Part shown: positions 7,280 through 17,487 of the stretch, one piece after another
Position numbering within the stretch: the first letter of the stretch is position 1
Layout: each line of letters begins with the position of its first letter
Translations under genes and position numbers: made by a program
Notes under the pieces: model-generated
Told to the model about the DNA's origin: nothing
The model's database searches: none
What the model saw: only the letters and a program-made list of their open reading frames with translations
Source: Bog-159 sp963709155
GTDB taxonomy: Bacteria; Acidobacteriota; Terriglobia; Bryobacterales; Bryobacteraceae
NCBI GenBank assembly: GCA_963709155.1
Contig: CAVPVD010000003.1
Coordinates: 372,001-436,000, forward strand
Reading direction: 5' to 3'
DNA: 64,000 nt

Positions 7280-10200
7280 ATGAAGAGTAGGTTTTCTCCC
7301 ACGTGGGAGTGGGCGATCGCATTACTCCTGATCTTCGCCGCAAGCGGCGTCGCGCAGGATTATCGAGGGCGCATCGAGGGCGTCGTCACCGACGAAAGCA
7401 AGGCGGTGATCGCGGGCTCTACGGTGACGCTCCTGAATGTCAACACCGGGGTCCGGGTAGTCCGTCAGACCAGCGACACGGGCCTGTATCTGTTCGATTT
7501 GGTCGATCCCGGCACGTATACGGTATCGATTGAGGCGACCGGGTTCACGCGTTTCAATCAAGAGAGCATAGTGGTTCAAACGCGCAGCGATATTACGGTG
7601 AATGCTATGCTCAAGCCTGGAGCGCTGCAAGAGAGCATCACCATCAACGAGGCGCCGGCCGCGGTGGAATTCAATTCCGCGAACCGGGATCTCACGATCG
7701 ATTCCAAGATGGCCGAAGAGATTCCGCGCTTCGATCGCAACCCGTTCAAAATGTCGTTGATTGCCCCGTCGGCGGTTAATACCCGCGGGGAAATGATGCC
7801 GTACCATTCCTGGTCCGCCAACAGCGTCGATCTGGGTGGAGGCACCAACCTGAAGAACGATTTGGAAGTGGACGGCATGCCCATCGGCATGGGCCAGAAG
7901 AACTCTACGCCGCCCAATACCGACGCGGTGCAGGAAGTCATTGTTTCCACCAACAGCACGGACGCTGAGTCCGGGCATAGCGCCGGCGGCACGATTACGA
8001 TGACCACCAAATCCGGCACGAACGACTTCCACGGCGACGCTTTCTATCTGGGCCGTTATCCGTGGCTCAGCGCGGAAGCCGACCGCACCCTGTTCAGCCA
8101 GAACTCGCAGCGGCAGAATATGTACGGAGGAACTCTGGGCAATCCCATCCTCAAGAACAGACTCTTCAACTTCTTCTCGATTGAGGACTGGCAGGTGGGC
8201 TATCCGAACAGTTATGCCCGGACAGTCCCGACCGCGCTCGAAGCGCAAGGCGATTTCTCGCAGTCTTATGGATCGAATGGCCAGGGCGCTTACGTGATTC
8301 GCAGCATATACGATCCCTGGACCTCGGTATTGAATCCGGACGGATCTGTTACCGTGACGCCTTTCCCCGGCAACAAGATTCCGCAGAGCCGCTTCGATCC
8401 GCTCTCCGCCAAACTGATGGCGCAGTTCTGGGCCCCCAATAATCCGGGAGCCAACATCACCGGATTGAACAATTTCACCAAGGGCTTCATCGAGAAATAC
8501 GGATACTACAACATCTCGGACCGGGTGGACTACAACATTAACGACAAGTGGAAGCTCTTCGGGCGCATGGCCCGCTACAACACCACCGATCTCGCTGGTA
8601 ACCCGACACCGAACAACTCTGAACTCTATGTGCCGACCGGAACCTCGCGGGCTGCCTGGAACGCGGGCGGCGACGCCATCTGGACCATTAATTCCCGCAC
8701 CCTGCTGGAAATCCATGGCGACTGGCACGCCCTGCTGGACGCATATGTTTCCCCTTCGCTGCCCTCCAGCGGCTGGGGATCGATCTGGCCGAACAACAAC
8801 TGGTACGAGACCTATCAGAAGGCTTCCGTCGGACAACCGATCTACTTTCCGGACATGAACATCGGCGGACAGGGATTCGGCGGCGGCGGATTCTACTGGA
8901 ACCAGGCCCCCAAGGGCGAAGCCTCCAGCGTGAAACTGGCTCACCAGACCGGTTCGCACTATCTCAAGTTCGGCTTTGAGCAACGCGAAAGCTACGGCCT
9001 CAGCTACGTTTCGAGCACTTCGAACTTCTATTTCAACACTGCTTTGACGGCCAATACCTTCAACAATCCCAACACCGGGCTTTATGGCGATCAGTACGCC
9101 ACCTTCCTGTTGGGCGCCCTGGACGGCTCTTCGCAAATGATCGGCGGTCCGGTTCCGAATCCGCACGTGAAGTTCTACGGCGGGTATATTCAGGACGATT
9201 GGAAAGTCAACTCCAGGATCACCTTGAACCTGGGCCTTCGGGATGAATACGAAACGGCCATCTACGATCCGGCCGACGACTTTTCACGCGGGCTCGATCT
9301 GACGGCGCCGATGCCGCAGATGCAGGCCACTCCGCCCGTCATGCCGGCGGCGGCCACCAACATCGTGGGCAACAATTTCTATCAATGGACGGGCCAATGG
9401 CAGTTCGCCAGTTCCAGCCACCCGGGCGCATTCGACCCGCAGAAGCTGGCCCTGCAGCCGCGCGTCGGTCTGGCATACCGCATCAACGATAAAACCGCTT
9501 TCCGGTTCGGCTACGCGCGATTCCTGATTCCGTACGAAATGAACATCGCGCTGGCGCCCGTTTCCGGATACGAGACGGTCGGGTTCCTGGAACCTCCGTT
9601 CCTGGGAGAAACCGGCTACCAAAACACCCTGGCGCCGCACGACGGCGTACCGCAGGAGACTATTTCGAACCCGTACCCGTCCGGCAGCAATCCCCTGTTG
9701 CCTATTCTGGGCACGGGCTTCGGAGGCAATCTCGGGCGCGGCGGCCAATCTCTGCTGTGGTATGACCAGAATCAGCAGAAGGCTCGCAACGACCGTTTTA
9801 ACTTCAATGTGCAGCGGCAGTTGCCCGGGCAGGTCGTGGTATCGGGCACCTACTTCGTAAACCTTGGCAACCAACAGTACACCAAGGCGCTGAATCAGAT
9901 CAATCCGGCGCTCGAAGTGCAATATCAGAATCAGTTGAACGAACAGGTATCGAATCCGTTCTATCACTACCTGAACACCACCTTGATGCCGGGTCCGCTG
10001 TACAACCAGCAGACAGTTTCGTTAGGTTCCTTGCTGGTGCCTTATCCGCAATACGGCGGCTTGTATGAACTGGGTGTACTCGGCGCGGCCGAGCGGTACC
10101 AGTCTGTAGAGTTGAAAGCCCAAAAGCAGTTCAGCAAGGGCTACAACTTCATCGCGACCTATGTGTACATCCGGGAGAAAGCCCAGACCAACGGCTTCCT

Positions 10201-10822
10201 GAATGGCAACGTTTTCAACGACCAGGAATGGTATTCGAACCAGCTTACCTGGCAGGATAGCAACCAGCCGCGCAACCGCCTGAACCTGGCGGGAACGTGG
10301 GAACTGCCGTTCGGAAGGGGCAGAGCCTTCCTGAACAACATCCCTCGCACGGCCGACGCGCTGATAGGAGGCTGGAAGGTTGCCGGCATCTGGACGTTCA
10401 TGACCGGCGATTTCCCGCAATTCGGCAACCTGATCGTCACTGGCAACCCGTGCATCTCCGATCCGACGCCGCAGCACTGGTTCAACACCGCGGCATTTTC
10501 TCCGATACCGGCCAATACCTACGTACTCCGGAGCAACCCGTTGCAATATAGCTGCCTCACGGGTCCGAAGTTCTGGGTACTCGATGGCAACCTGACCAAG
10601 GCCTTCAACATCACCGAAAGATTCCACGCCGAACTTAAGATGGCGGCTTACAATGCCACCAACCGGCTGAACCGCGGCGATCCGGATACGGGCGTAACCG
10701 ATTCGAACTTCGGTCAAGCTCTGTACCAGGGCGCACCCGGCGGAACCTTTGGCGCACAAGGCGGCACGTACGGCAACCAAAGCGGCCGCCAGGTTGAGTT
10801 AGGTTTAAAGATTCTCTTCTAG
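7280..10822 (+). CDS. TonB-dependent receptor with carboxypeptidase-regulatory N-domain (Oar-like)
   Basis: 1180 residues from the ATG at 7280. This start is preceded by GGAAAGGGG and begins a clean signal peptide ending near Ala-Gln at residue 26; an upstream GTG at 7226 would bury the signal. Residues about 28-115 are an Ig-like carboxypeptidase-regulatory domain (IEGVVTDESKAVIAGSTVTL, then TSDTGLYLFDLVDPGTYTV). A plug domain follows (about 130-250), then a long outer-membrane barrel ending in a C-terminal Phe (VELGLKILF). Such acidobacterial receptors import oligosaccharides or other large ligands using TonB energy. It is the first gene under the LacI-type promoter and is followed by a terminator, so the downstream genes rely on read-through or their own promoter. 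Confidence 0.93.
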   Translation: MKSRFSPTWEWAIALLLIFAASGVAQDYRGRIEGVVTDESKAVIAGSTVTLLNVNTGVRVVRQTSDTGLYLFDLVDPGTYTVSIEATGFTRFNQESIVVQTRSDITVNAMLKPGALQESITINEAPAAVEFNSANRDLTIDSKMAEEIPRFDRNPFKMSLIAPSAVNTRGEMMPYHSWSANSVDLGGGTNLKNDLEVDGMPIGMGQKNSTPPNTDAVQEVIVSTNSTDAESGHSAGGTITMTTKSGTNDFHGDAFYLGRYPWLSAEADRTLFSQNSQRQNMYGGTLGNPILKNRLFNFFSIEDWQVGYPNSYARTVPTALEAQGDFSQSYGSNGQGAYVIRSIYDPWTSVLNPDGSVTVTPFPGNKIPQSRFDPLSAKLMAQFWAPNNPGANITGLNNFTKGFIEKYGYYNISDRVDYNINDKWKLFGRMARYNTTDLAGNPTPNNSELYVPTGTSRAAWNAGGDAIWTINSRTLLEIHGDWHALLDAYVSPSLPSSGWGSIWPNNNWYETYQKASVGQPIYFPDMNIGGQGFGGGGFYWNQAPKGEASSVKLAHQTGSHYLKFGFEQRESYGLSYVSSTSNFYFNTALTANTFNNPNTGLYGDQYATFLLGALDGSSQMIGGPVPNPHVKFYGGYIQDDWKVNSRITLNLGLRDEYETAIYDPADDFSRGLDLTAPMPQMQATPPVMPAAATNIVGNNFYQWTGQWQFASSSHPGAFDPQKLALQPRVGLAYRINDKTAFRFGYARFLIPYEMNIALAPVSGYETVGFLEPPFLGETGYQNTLAPHDGVPQETISNPYPSGSNPLLPILGTGFGGNLGRGGQSLLWYDQNQQKARNDRFNFNVQRQLPGQVVVSGTYFVNLGNQQYTKALNQINPALEVQYQNQLNEQVSNPFYHYLNTTLMPGPLYNQQTVSLGSLLVPYPQYGGLYELGVLGAAERYQSVELKAQKQFSKGYNFIATYVYIREKAQTNGFLNGNVFNDQEWYSNQLTWQDSNQPRNRLNLAGTWELPFGRGRAFLNNIPRTADALIGGWKVAGIWTFMTGDFPQFGNLIVTGNPCISDPTPQHWFNTAAFSPIPANTYVLRSNPLQYSCLTGPKFWVLDGNLTKAFNITERFHAELKMAAYNATNRLNRGDPDTGVTDSNFGQALYQGAPGGTFGAQGGTYGNQSGRQVELGLKILF

Positions 10823-10847
10823 GTTAACGCCCCAACAACCTCAAACA

Positions 10848-10881
10848 AGCGGCGGGGATTTCTTCCCGCCGCTACTTTTTT
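10848..10881 (+). terminator. Rho-independent terminator after the TonB receptor
   Basis: 9-bp GC-rich stem AGCGGCGGG/CCCGCCGCT (10848-10856 with 10865-10873), an 8-nt loop, then AC and a run of six T (10876-10881). It lies 26 bases after the receptor stop codon. Confidence 0.85.
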
Positions 10882-10922
10882 GTGCGGGCGGTTGCGGATC
10901 GATTTTGAACTATAGTGAGTCC

Positions 10923-12662
10923 ATGGTTTCTCTTACCCGGCGGAGCGTATTGAGCATGCTGGCTCTGCCGGCCTACCGGCTTTTCGGCCAGGTCCAGACA
11001 GGGATGGCGTCCCGGGGAGTAAAGGCGGCCCCGCGCGGCAAACCTTCCGGACTTCCTTTTCACGCCAGCTTCACGGATATTGCACACCAGGCTGGATTGC
11101 GCGAGACGGTAGTATGCGGCCATCCGCGGCACGCCGACTATGTGATCGAGGCCATGAGCTGCGGCGCTGCATTCCTGGATTACGACAACGATGGCTGGCT
11201 GGACATCCTGATCTTGACCGGTTCGCGATTCGGCGATCCGCCACCCACCGCGTCGCAGCGCCTTTATAAGAACAATCGCAACGGCACTTTCACGGATGTG
11301 ACCGAAAAAGCCGGGCTCTTCCGCACCGGTTACCAATACGGTGTAGCGGTGGGCGACTATAACAACGACGGTTTCGACGATATTTTCATCACCGGCTGGG
11401 ACCAGAACATGTTGTATCGCAACAACGGCAATGGTACTTTCACGGACGTTACGCGGGAGGCGGGTTTATGGAACGACCAGCCGAGATTCGGTTCCGGCTG
11501 CACGTTCCTGGATTATGACCGCGATGGACACCTGGACTTATTCGTCGCCAACTATCTGGCCTTCGACATGAAGACGGTCCCGCGCGCCGGCGCTTCCAGC
11601 AGTTGTAACCCCGGAGGGATATTTTGCGGCCCGCGCGGACTGCATTACGGCCACCATAGTCTTTATCACAACAATGGGGACGGAACGTTTTCGGATGTCA
11701 CGGCCGCCTCGGGGATCGGCAAAGTCGAAGGCGGATACGGCCTGACGGCTGTTTCCGCGGATTTCGATAACGACGGCTGGCCCGACATTTATGTAGCCTG
11801 CGACTCCACGCCCAGCCTGCTTTTCCGCAACAACCACGATGGCACCTTCACCGAGCAGGGACTTGAGAAGGGTGTAGCCCTGAGCGACGACGGGATGGAG
11901 CAGGCCGGTATGGGGTTGGGCGTCGGCGATTTCAGGCTGGAAGGCAACCTGGACATCGTGAAGACGCACTACTCAGCCGATACCGCCGGCTTGTACATGA
12001 ACAACGGGCATGGGGACTTCCGCGACATGACCATGCAGGCAGGCCTGGCGGTGGAGACACGCTATGTCTGCTGGGGAACCCTGGCCGCGGATCTGGATAA
12101 CGACGGCAACCCGGATATCTTCGCGGTTACGGGCGGAATCTATCCGGAAGTACGCGATGACTACGATACGCCGCGTTTGGTCTTTCGCAATCTGGGCAAG
12201 GGCCGCTTCGAAGAGTTACTCGGCCAGGCGGGGCCCGGTGTGGAGGCTGCACATTCCAGCCGCGGGTGCGCCATGGGCGACTTCGATAACGATGGCGATC
12301 TCGATATCCTGATCGTCAACCACAACGAGCCGCCCAGCCTGCTGCGCAATGACGTAAGCGGCGGCAGCCATTGGATCAAAGTGAAACTGCATGGCGTTCA
12401 GTCGAACCGCGGCGCCGTGGGCGGGCGTGTGACGGCGCGCTACGGCGATAAGGTGCAGGCGCAGGAAGTGCTGAGCCAGTCATCCTATTTGTCATCGAAC
12501 GACCCGCGGCTGCATTTCGGCCTGGGAACTTTCGACAAGGTGGACCTGGAGATCCGCTGGCCGCTCGGCCGCGTGGAGAAACTCAGCCAGGTGCCGGCGG
12601 ACCGTTTGGTGCATGTCACGGAAGGGTCGGGCATCACGCGCACGGAGAGGTTCAAACGATGA
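10923..12662 (+). CDS. CRTAC1-family exported protein (FG-GAP/VCBS repeats plus ASPIC/UnbV)
   Basis: 579 residues from ATG 10923; a TTG 18 bases upstream is possible. The N-terminus (LTRRSVLSMLALPAYRLFGQ) resembles a Tat/Sec signal. Six calcium-binding beta-propeller loops of the form DxDxDGxxD are visible (DYDNDGWLDI, DYNNDGFDDI, DYDRDGHLDL, DFDNDGWPDI, DLDNDGNPDI, DFDNDGDLDI). The C-terminus (NRGAVGGRVTARYG to HFGLGTFDKVDLEIRWPLG) is an ASPIC/UnbV domain. This pairing is abundant in Acidobacteria next to TonB receptors, presumably as an extracytoplasmic binding protein; the ligand is unknown. It overlaps the next gene by 4 bases (ATGA). Confidence 0.92.
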   Translation: MVSLTRRSVLSMLALPAYRLFGQVQTGMASRGVKAAPRGKPSGLPFHASFTDIAHQAGLRETVVCGHPRHADYVIEAMSCGAAFLDYDNDGWLDILILTGSRFGDPPPTASQRLYKNNRNGTFTDVTEKAGLFRTGYQYGVAVGDYNNDGFDDIFITGWDQNMLYRNNGNGTFTDVTREAGLWNDQPRFGSGCTFLDYDRDGHLDLFVANYLAFDMKTVPRAGASSSCNPGGIFCGPRGLHYGHHSLYHNNGDGTFSDVTAASGIGKVEGGYGLTAVSADFDNDGWPDIYVACDSTPSLLFRNNHDGTFTEQGLEKGVALSDDGMEQAGMGLGVGDFRLEGNLDIVKTHYSADTAGLYMNNGHGDFRDMTMQAGLAVETRYVCWGTLAADLDNDGNPDIFAVTGGIYPEVRDDYDTPRLVFRNLGKGRFEELLGQAGPGVEAAHSSRGCAMGDFDNDGDLDILIVNHNEPPSLLRNDVSGGSHWIKVKLHGVQSNRGAVGGRVTARYGDKVQAQEVLSQSSYLSSNDPRLHFGLGTFDKVDLEIRWPLGRVEKLSQVPADRLVHVTEGSGITRTERFKR

Positions 12663-13891
12663 CCGCGCCGGCCGGTCCCGTCACCCTCGCCCTCTATCTT
12701 GCGCTGGCGTGCGAGATGTCTTTGTGGGCGCAGAAGGGTCCGGTGGAAGAAGCGTGGGCCTTGCTCGGGAAAGGCCAGCGGCCGCAGGCCATCCGGCTGT
12801 TGTATGAGACGGTCAAAGCGGAACCTGGAAACGCGGATGCCCGGCTGCTCCTCGGCAGCGTGCTGCAAGAGGAGGGCGATGCCGCGGGGTCCATCGCGCA
12901 GTTGACGGAAGCCGTCAAATTGCGGCCGGGTTCAGCGGAGGCGCAGGATGCCCTGGGCGAGGCTTTCAACGCCGCCGGAGACACGAAGGCCGCGCGCGGG
13001 CCATTCCAGAAGGCGGTGGCGATAGATCCGAAGTTCGCGCAGGCGCAATTGAATCTCGGCCTGGTCCTGCTGGATGCGGGAGAACTCGACCAGGCGGCGC
13101 TGCACCTCGACCGCGCTATCGAACTTCTGGGGAACAAGCCGGATGCGGCTTACCCGCATTATCTCAGGGCCAAAGTTTCGAGCGCGCAGAACGACCTGAA
13201 ACAGGCCATCGCACATTTGCAACAGGCCGTGGCGCTGCGGCCGGATTTCGCGGAGGCCTGGTCGGATCTGGGCGACGCGCGCAAAACGAACCTCGATGAC
13301 GCGGGCGCCCTGGCGGCTTTCGAGCGCGCCGTATTGCTGGCGCCCGGCGACTCCGTGGCGCAAACCCGCCTGGGTTCGCAATACCTCGAAGAAGGCAAGG
13401 CGCACCTGGCCGCGGAGCATCTACGGGAAGCCGCGCGCCTCGATCCCAGGAACCAGAGCACGCTGTACCTTTTGCAGCGGGCGTTACGCGCCGATGGACA
13501 AACCGCGGAGGCCGATGGCGTGAAACAGAAGTTGGCCGAACTACTGCGCGACAAGGACAAGGATGACCAGAATCTGCTGGCCGGGATTGAACTCAATAAT
13601 CAGGGCGCGGATCTGGAGAAAGCGGGCAATCTTGCGGGCGCCGTAGAGAAGTATCGGGCGGCCCAGGTCCTGTTGCCGGGTCACGTGGGAATCCGCGTGA
13701 ACCTGGCGGTGGCATTGCTCAGGTCCGGGCAGTGGAAGGAAGGATTGGCGGAATTGCGCGAGGCGGTCCGGCGGGAGCCCGGCAACGCCGTTCTGCAGGC
13801 GGCGCTGGACGATGCTCTGGCGCAGGCGCCCGTGGAATTTGGCGGCAAGGGCCGCGCACATGCGATTCCGAGCACTGGAACCAAGTACTAA
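12659..13891 (+). CDS. Exported tetratricopeptide-repeat protein
   Basis: 410 residues. A hydrophobic N-terminus of about 25 residues ending near WAQ is a likely signal peptide. The remainder is about ten TPR units with the Gly/Ala/Pro pattern (for example NADARLLLGSVLQEEGDAAGSIAQLTEAVKLRPG). TPR arrays mediate protein-protein contacts. Translational coupling to the CRTAC1 gene (ATGA overlap) suggests that the two products act together at the envelope. Confidence 0.88.
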   Translation: MTAPAGPVTLALYLALACEMSLWAQKGPVEEAWALLGKGQRPQAIRLLYETVKAEPGNADARLLLGSVLQEEGDAAGSIAQLTEAVKLRPGSAEAQDALGEAFNAAGDTKAARGPFQKAVAIDPKFAQAQLNLGLVLLDAGELDQAALHLDRAIELLGNKPDAAYPHYLRAKVSSAQNDLKQAIAHLQQAVALRPDFAEAWSDLGDARKTNLDDAGALAAFERAVLLAPGDSVAQTRLGSQYLEEGKAHLAAEHLREAARLDPRNQSTLYLLQRALRADGQTAEADGVKQKLAELLRDKDKDDQNLLAGIELNNQGADLEKAGNLAGAVEKYRAAQVLLPGHVGIRVNLAVALLRSGQWKEGLAELREAVRREPGNAVLQAALDDALAQAPVEFGGKGRAHAIPSTGTKY

Positions 13892-13949
13892 CCGCGCTTG
13901 CGGGGTACAGACCCGGCGGCTGCCGGGATTTCATTTTGGAGAAGAACTT

Positions 13950-16900
13950 ATGTTTCGTAAATGGCCGGTATCGCTGCTGCTGATTTCCGCGGCTGCGATG
14001 TTCTCTGTTGGTTCGTCTCTTGCCTGGGGCGCCGAAGTGTCGTCCGCGAAGGTATCGTCAGTGAAGGTTTGGGAGACGCAGACCGTAATTCCCACTTACC
14101 TGGCCGGAGCGCCGGAACCTAACCCGATGTTCTTTTTCGGGCGCGAATCGCAGGGTGCGCAGGGGCCGGTCTACCCGTATCCGATGTACGACTCGCTCAC
14201 GGGCAAGAAGGTGGACAAAGAGTACACCATGGTCTACCTGGAGAATGAATACATCCGCATCGGGATCCTTCCCGAAGTCGGCGGCCGCATTTTCGAAGGC
14301 GTCGATAAGACCAATGGCTATAACTTCATCTATCGCCAGCACGTGATTAAGCCGGCTCTGATCGGCCTGATCGGCGCATGGATTTCGGGCGGCGTCGAAT
14401 GGAATATCCCGCATCACCATCGCGCCAGTACTTTCATCCCGGTGCAATACAAAGTGGAAGAGAATGCGGACGGCAGCAAAACCGTTTGGGTGGGCGAGTT
14501 GGAAGTGCGGCAGCGCATGCGCTGGGCCGTGGGCTATACGCTCAGGCCGGGCAAAGCCTATCTGGAAGCTTCGGTGCGCATTGTGAATCGTACGCCGGAA
14601 GTGAACACCATGCTGTGTTTCACCAACGTCGCGGTACACGCCACCCAGCAATACCAGGTCATCTTCCCGCCCAGCACGCAGTTCGGCACTTACCACACCA
14701 AGAACCAGTTCACCGCATGGCCCATCTCACATTCGAAATTCTCCGGCGCGGACTTCACCAAAGGCGTCGATATCAGTTGGTACAAAAACCATACCGAGGC
14801 CAACTCGGTGTTCGCGTGGAACTATCAGGACGATTTCTTCGGCGGCTACGATCACGGCAAAGAGGCCGGCACGATGAGTATCGCGGACCATCACATTATT
14901 CCCGGCAAGAAATTCTTCACCTGGGGCAACGGCCCGTTCGGGCGCACCTGGGACAAGACTCTGACCGACGACGACGGACCTTATCTGGAAATGATGGTGG
15001 GAGCTTACTCGGACAACCAGCCGGATTATAGCTGGCTGCAGCCCTACGAAACGCGATCGTTCGCGATGCAATGGTATCCGTTCCGCGACATCGGCGGCGT
15101 GAAGAAAGCTAACCTGGACGCGGCGGTGAATCTGGATATCCAGAACGGACAGGCCCACGTGGGCTTCTACACCACGTCCGCGCACCCGGCGGCGCGGGTG
15201 ACTCTGCGGGCCGGCGCCAAGCTGCTGCTGGATGAGACCGTGAGCATCAATCCGGCCAAGGCCTATACGAAGCAAGTGACGATTCCGGCGGGCATCGACG
15301 AGCATGACCTGGTGGCGTCGATTTCAGACGCCGGCAAAGAACTGGTCTCCTATAGCCCCATCCGCCTCACCCCGGAGGCTACGCCCAAGCCCGTGACACC
15401 GCCGCTTCCCCCGGCCGAAATCAAGACCAACGAGGAACTTTATCTGACGGGCCTGCGCGCGCAACAATTCCACTCGCCATCCGTGGACCCCATTCCGTAT
15501 TGGCAGGAGGCCCTGCGCCGCGATCCGGGCGACGCGCGCGTGAACACCGCGCTGGGCATTACCGCATTCAAGCAGGCCAGATACGAGGATGCGGAAAAGC
15601 TGTTCCACAAAGCGATCGAGCGGTTGACCGACCGCTACACGACGCCCAAGGACAGCGAGGCGATCTACTATCTGGGCGCCGCGTTGAAGGCGGACGGGAA
15701 GACCGAGGAAGCCTACACCTATCTTTATAAGGCGGTCTGGAGCCAGGCGTGGAAAGCCGCGGCTTACTATGGGCTCGCCGAAATCGCTACCTCGCGCGGC
15801 GATCTGCACGCTGCGATGGATTTCATCGACAGGTCGATCCAATCGAACGCCTTGAATATCCGCGCGCAGAACCTGAAGGCCGCATTATTGCGCCACACAG
15901 GATGCTCCAAAGAGGCGCTCGAGTTGCTGGCGTCGGCAGCGCACAGCGCCGACCCGTTGGACGTGCGCTCCCAAGCCGAGACCTGGCTTGCGTCGCAGGA
16001 CCCCGCGGCCGCGAAGGTGGTCGCGTCCACTATGAACAGCCATCCGGCCACCGCGCAGGAAACGGCCGCGGAGTATATGGATGCGGGGCTTTGGCAGGAC
16101 GGTACAGACGTGCTGTCGCAGATGGTTGCGGCGGCGCCCGATCCATCCAAGATCCACCCGATGGTTTATTACTATCTCGCGTATTTCGCGAGCAAGATGG
16201 ACCGGTCCGATAAAGCCGCGGAATACTACAAACTGGCCAAAGCCATGCCGCCGGACTATGTGTTTCCGTTCCAGAGTGAAGCCATCGACGTGCTGCGGCA
16301 GGCCGTGCGCGCCAATCCGGACGATGCCCGCGCGCCTTACTATCTGGGCAACGTGCTGTATGACTGGCAGCCCGAAGAAGCCGCCAAAATGTGGCAAGCT
16401 TCGGCAGCCATCGATCCGTCGTTCGCCATCGTGCATCGCAACCTGGCGATCGCTTATCTGCACCAGAAGTCCGGGGCAAACCTCGATAAGGCTATCGCCG
16501 AATTGGAGAAAGCTGTCACTTGCCAACGCCAGTATCCCGTGCATTTCACGGAACTCGACGAGTTGTATGAGCAGGCCGGCGCGAGCCTGGCGAAGCGCGA
16601 TGCGCTGTTCGCTCCCAACATGGCCGTAGTGGGCGAGCGGGACGATGCGGAGAATCACGCCATCGCCATCAAGGTGGCCGAAGGCCAGTATGACGAAGCC
16701 ATCCGGATGATGACCGGACGGCGTTTCGCCGTTGCCGAAGGCGCCAATCTGAACGTCAACGAGTATTGGACCGAGGCGCACATTCTGCGCGGTGAACAGA
16801 GCCTGGAGGCCAAACAATACGACCACGCGCTGGCCGATTTCGGCGCGGCTCTGGCCGTCCCCGACAACCTGCCGCTGGGGTCCGCCGGCGCGGCCGGACG

Positions 16901-17342
16901 CCATAACGCCGCGGCCGCATATTGGACCGGCCTGGTTTACGAAGGGCAGGGCAACCGGCAGAAAGCTATGGAATCCTGGGAGCGGGCTGCCGCGCCGGGG
17001 CCTGCGCGGCGAAGGCGCGCCTCCGCTACCGCCGACCTGACGCGACAGGCGGAAATGTATTATCAGGGACTCGCGCTGCAGAAGCTCGGCAAGACCGAGG
17101 AAGCCAAGAGCATCTTCCAGGGGCTGGTGGCGGCGGGACAACAAGCGGTCACTTCGCAGAAGGCCGGGCCGGATCTGTCCGCTCGCGAGCGCCGGGCGCT
17201 GGCGCACTACATCACCGGACTCGGGTACCTCGGGCTTAAGGATCAAGCCGGGGCGAAGGCGGAGTTGAGCCAGGCCGTCCAGACGGATCCCGGTCTGGCG
17301 GAAGCCAGAGCGGCTTTAGCCAGCCTGGGCAAGCGCGGTTAG
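13950..17342 (+). CDS. DUF5107 domain protein with TPR repeats
   Basis: 1130 residues from the ATG at 13950, which follows GGAGAAGAA and opens a signal peptide (to about residue 28, LAWGAEV). An upstream ATG at 13812 in the same frame lies inside the preceding gene and would bury the signal. Residues about 40-420 match DUF5107, a family resembling a galactose-mutarotase/beta-sandwich hydrolase module (RIGILPEVGGRIFEG, GGVEWNIPHHHRAST, FAWNYQDDFFGGYDH). Residues about 500-1125 are TPR repeats. DUF5107-TPR proteins are recurrent in carbohydrate loci; no activity is established. It is the largest product of the LacI-linked cluster. Confidence 0.88.
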   Translation: MFRKWPVSLLLISAAAMFSVGSSLAWGAEVSSAKVSSVKVWETQTVIPTYLAGAPEPNPMFFFGRESQGAQGPVYPYPMYDSLTGKKVDKEYTMVYLENEYIRIGILPEVGGRIFEGVDKTNGYNFIYRQHVIKPALIGLIGAWISGGVEWNIPHHHRASTFIPVQYKVEENADGSKTVWVGELEVRQRMRWAVGYTLRPGKAYLEASVRIVNRTPEVNTMLCFTNVAVHATQQYQVIFPPSTQFGTYHTKNQFTAWPISHSKFSGADFTKGVDISWYKNHTEANSVFAWNYQDDFFGGYDHGKEAGTMSIADHHIIPGKKFFTWGNGPFGRTWDKTLTDDDGPYLEMMVGAYSDNQPDYSWLQPYETRSFAMQWYPFRDIGGVKKANLDAAVNLDIQNGQAHVGFYTTSAHPAARVTLRAGAKLLLDETVSINPAKAYTKQVTIPAGIDEHDLVASISDAGKELVSYSPIRLTPEATPKPVTPPLPPAEIKTNEELYLTGLRAQQFHSPSVDPIPYWQEALRRDPGDARVNTALGITAFKQARYEDAEKLFHKAIERLTDRYTTPKDSEAIYYLGAALKADGKTEEAYTYLYKAVWSQAWKAAAYYGLAEIATSRGDLHAAMDFIDRSIQSNALNIRAQNLKAALLRHTGCSKEALELLASAAHSADPLDVRSQAETWLASQDPAAAKVVASTMNSHPATAQETAAEYMDAGLWQDGTDVLSQMVAAAPDPSKIHPMVYYYLAYFASKMDRSDKAAEYYKLAKAMPPDYVFPFQSEAIDVLRQAVRANPDDARAPYYLGNVLYDWQPEEAAKMWQASAAIDPSFAIVHRNLAIAYLHQKSGANLDKAIAELEKAVTCQRQYPVHFTELDELYEQAGASLAKRDALFAPNMAVVGERDDAENHAIAIKVAEGQYDEAIRMMTGRRFAVAEGANLNVNEYWTEAHILRGEQSLEAKQYDHALADFGAALAVPDNLPLGSAGAAGRHNAAAAYWTGLVYEGQGNRQKAMESWERAAAPGPARRRRASATADLTRQAEMYYQGLALQKLGKTEEAKSIFQGLVAAGQQAVTSQKAGPDLSARERRALAHYITGLGYLGLKDQAGAKAELSQAVQTDPGLAEARAALASLGKRG

Positions 17343-17348
17343 TGTTTT

Positions 17349-17470
17349 GTGGGGCAGGCGTCCACGCCTGCCGAGGGTCTCCAGACCCGATCCGAAAGAG
17401 CGGCTTCTCCAGACCCGATCCGAAAGAGCGGGTTCTGGAGAACCCGCGCAGACCTGGAGGTCTGCCCCAC
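17349..17470. repeat. Palindromic repeat, type B, with internal 28-bp tandem unit
   Basis: Bounded by inverted GTGGGGCAG (17349-17357) and CTGCCCCAC (17462-17470). It contains the hairpin GCAGGCGTCCACGCCTGC and two direct copies of a 26-bp block 28 bases apart (17378-17403, 17406-17431). It starts 7 bases after the DUF5107 stop and ends shortly before the next ribosome-binding site. Confidence 0.85.
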
Positions 17471-17487
17471 CAGGTAGAGGAGATTTG

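Noticed and set aside
7322..9166. A 614-residue frame opposite the TonB receptor
   Set aside because: It is a mirror of high-GC codon bias in the real gene, shows no domains and has His/Arg/Gly-rich shadow composition.
15885..17246. A 453-residue frame opposite the DUF5107-TPR gene
   Set aside because: Shadow frame of a GC-rich gene; no recognisable motif, while the plus strand has clear TPR repeats.
17347..17487. N-terminal extension of the dehydratase
   Set aside because: The extension is read from the type B repeat; GAGGAGA before ATG 17488 and the signal-like N-terminus mark the real start.
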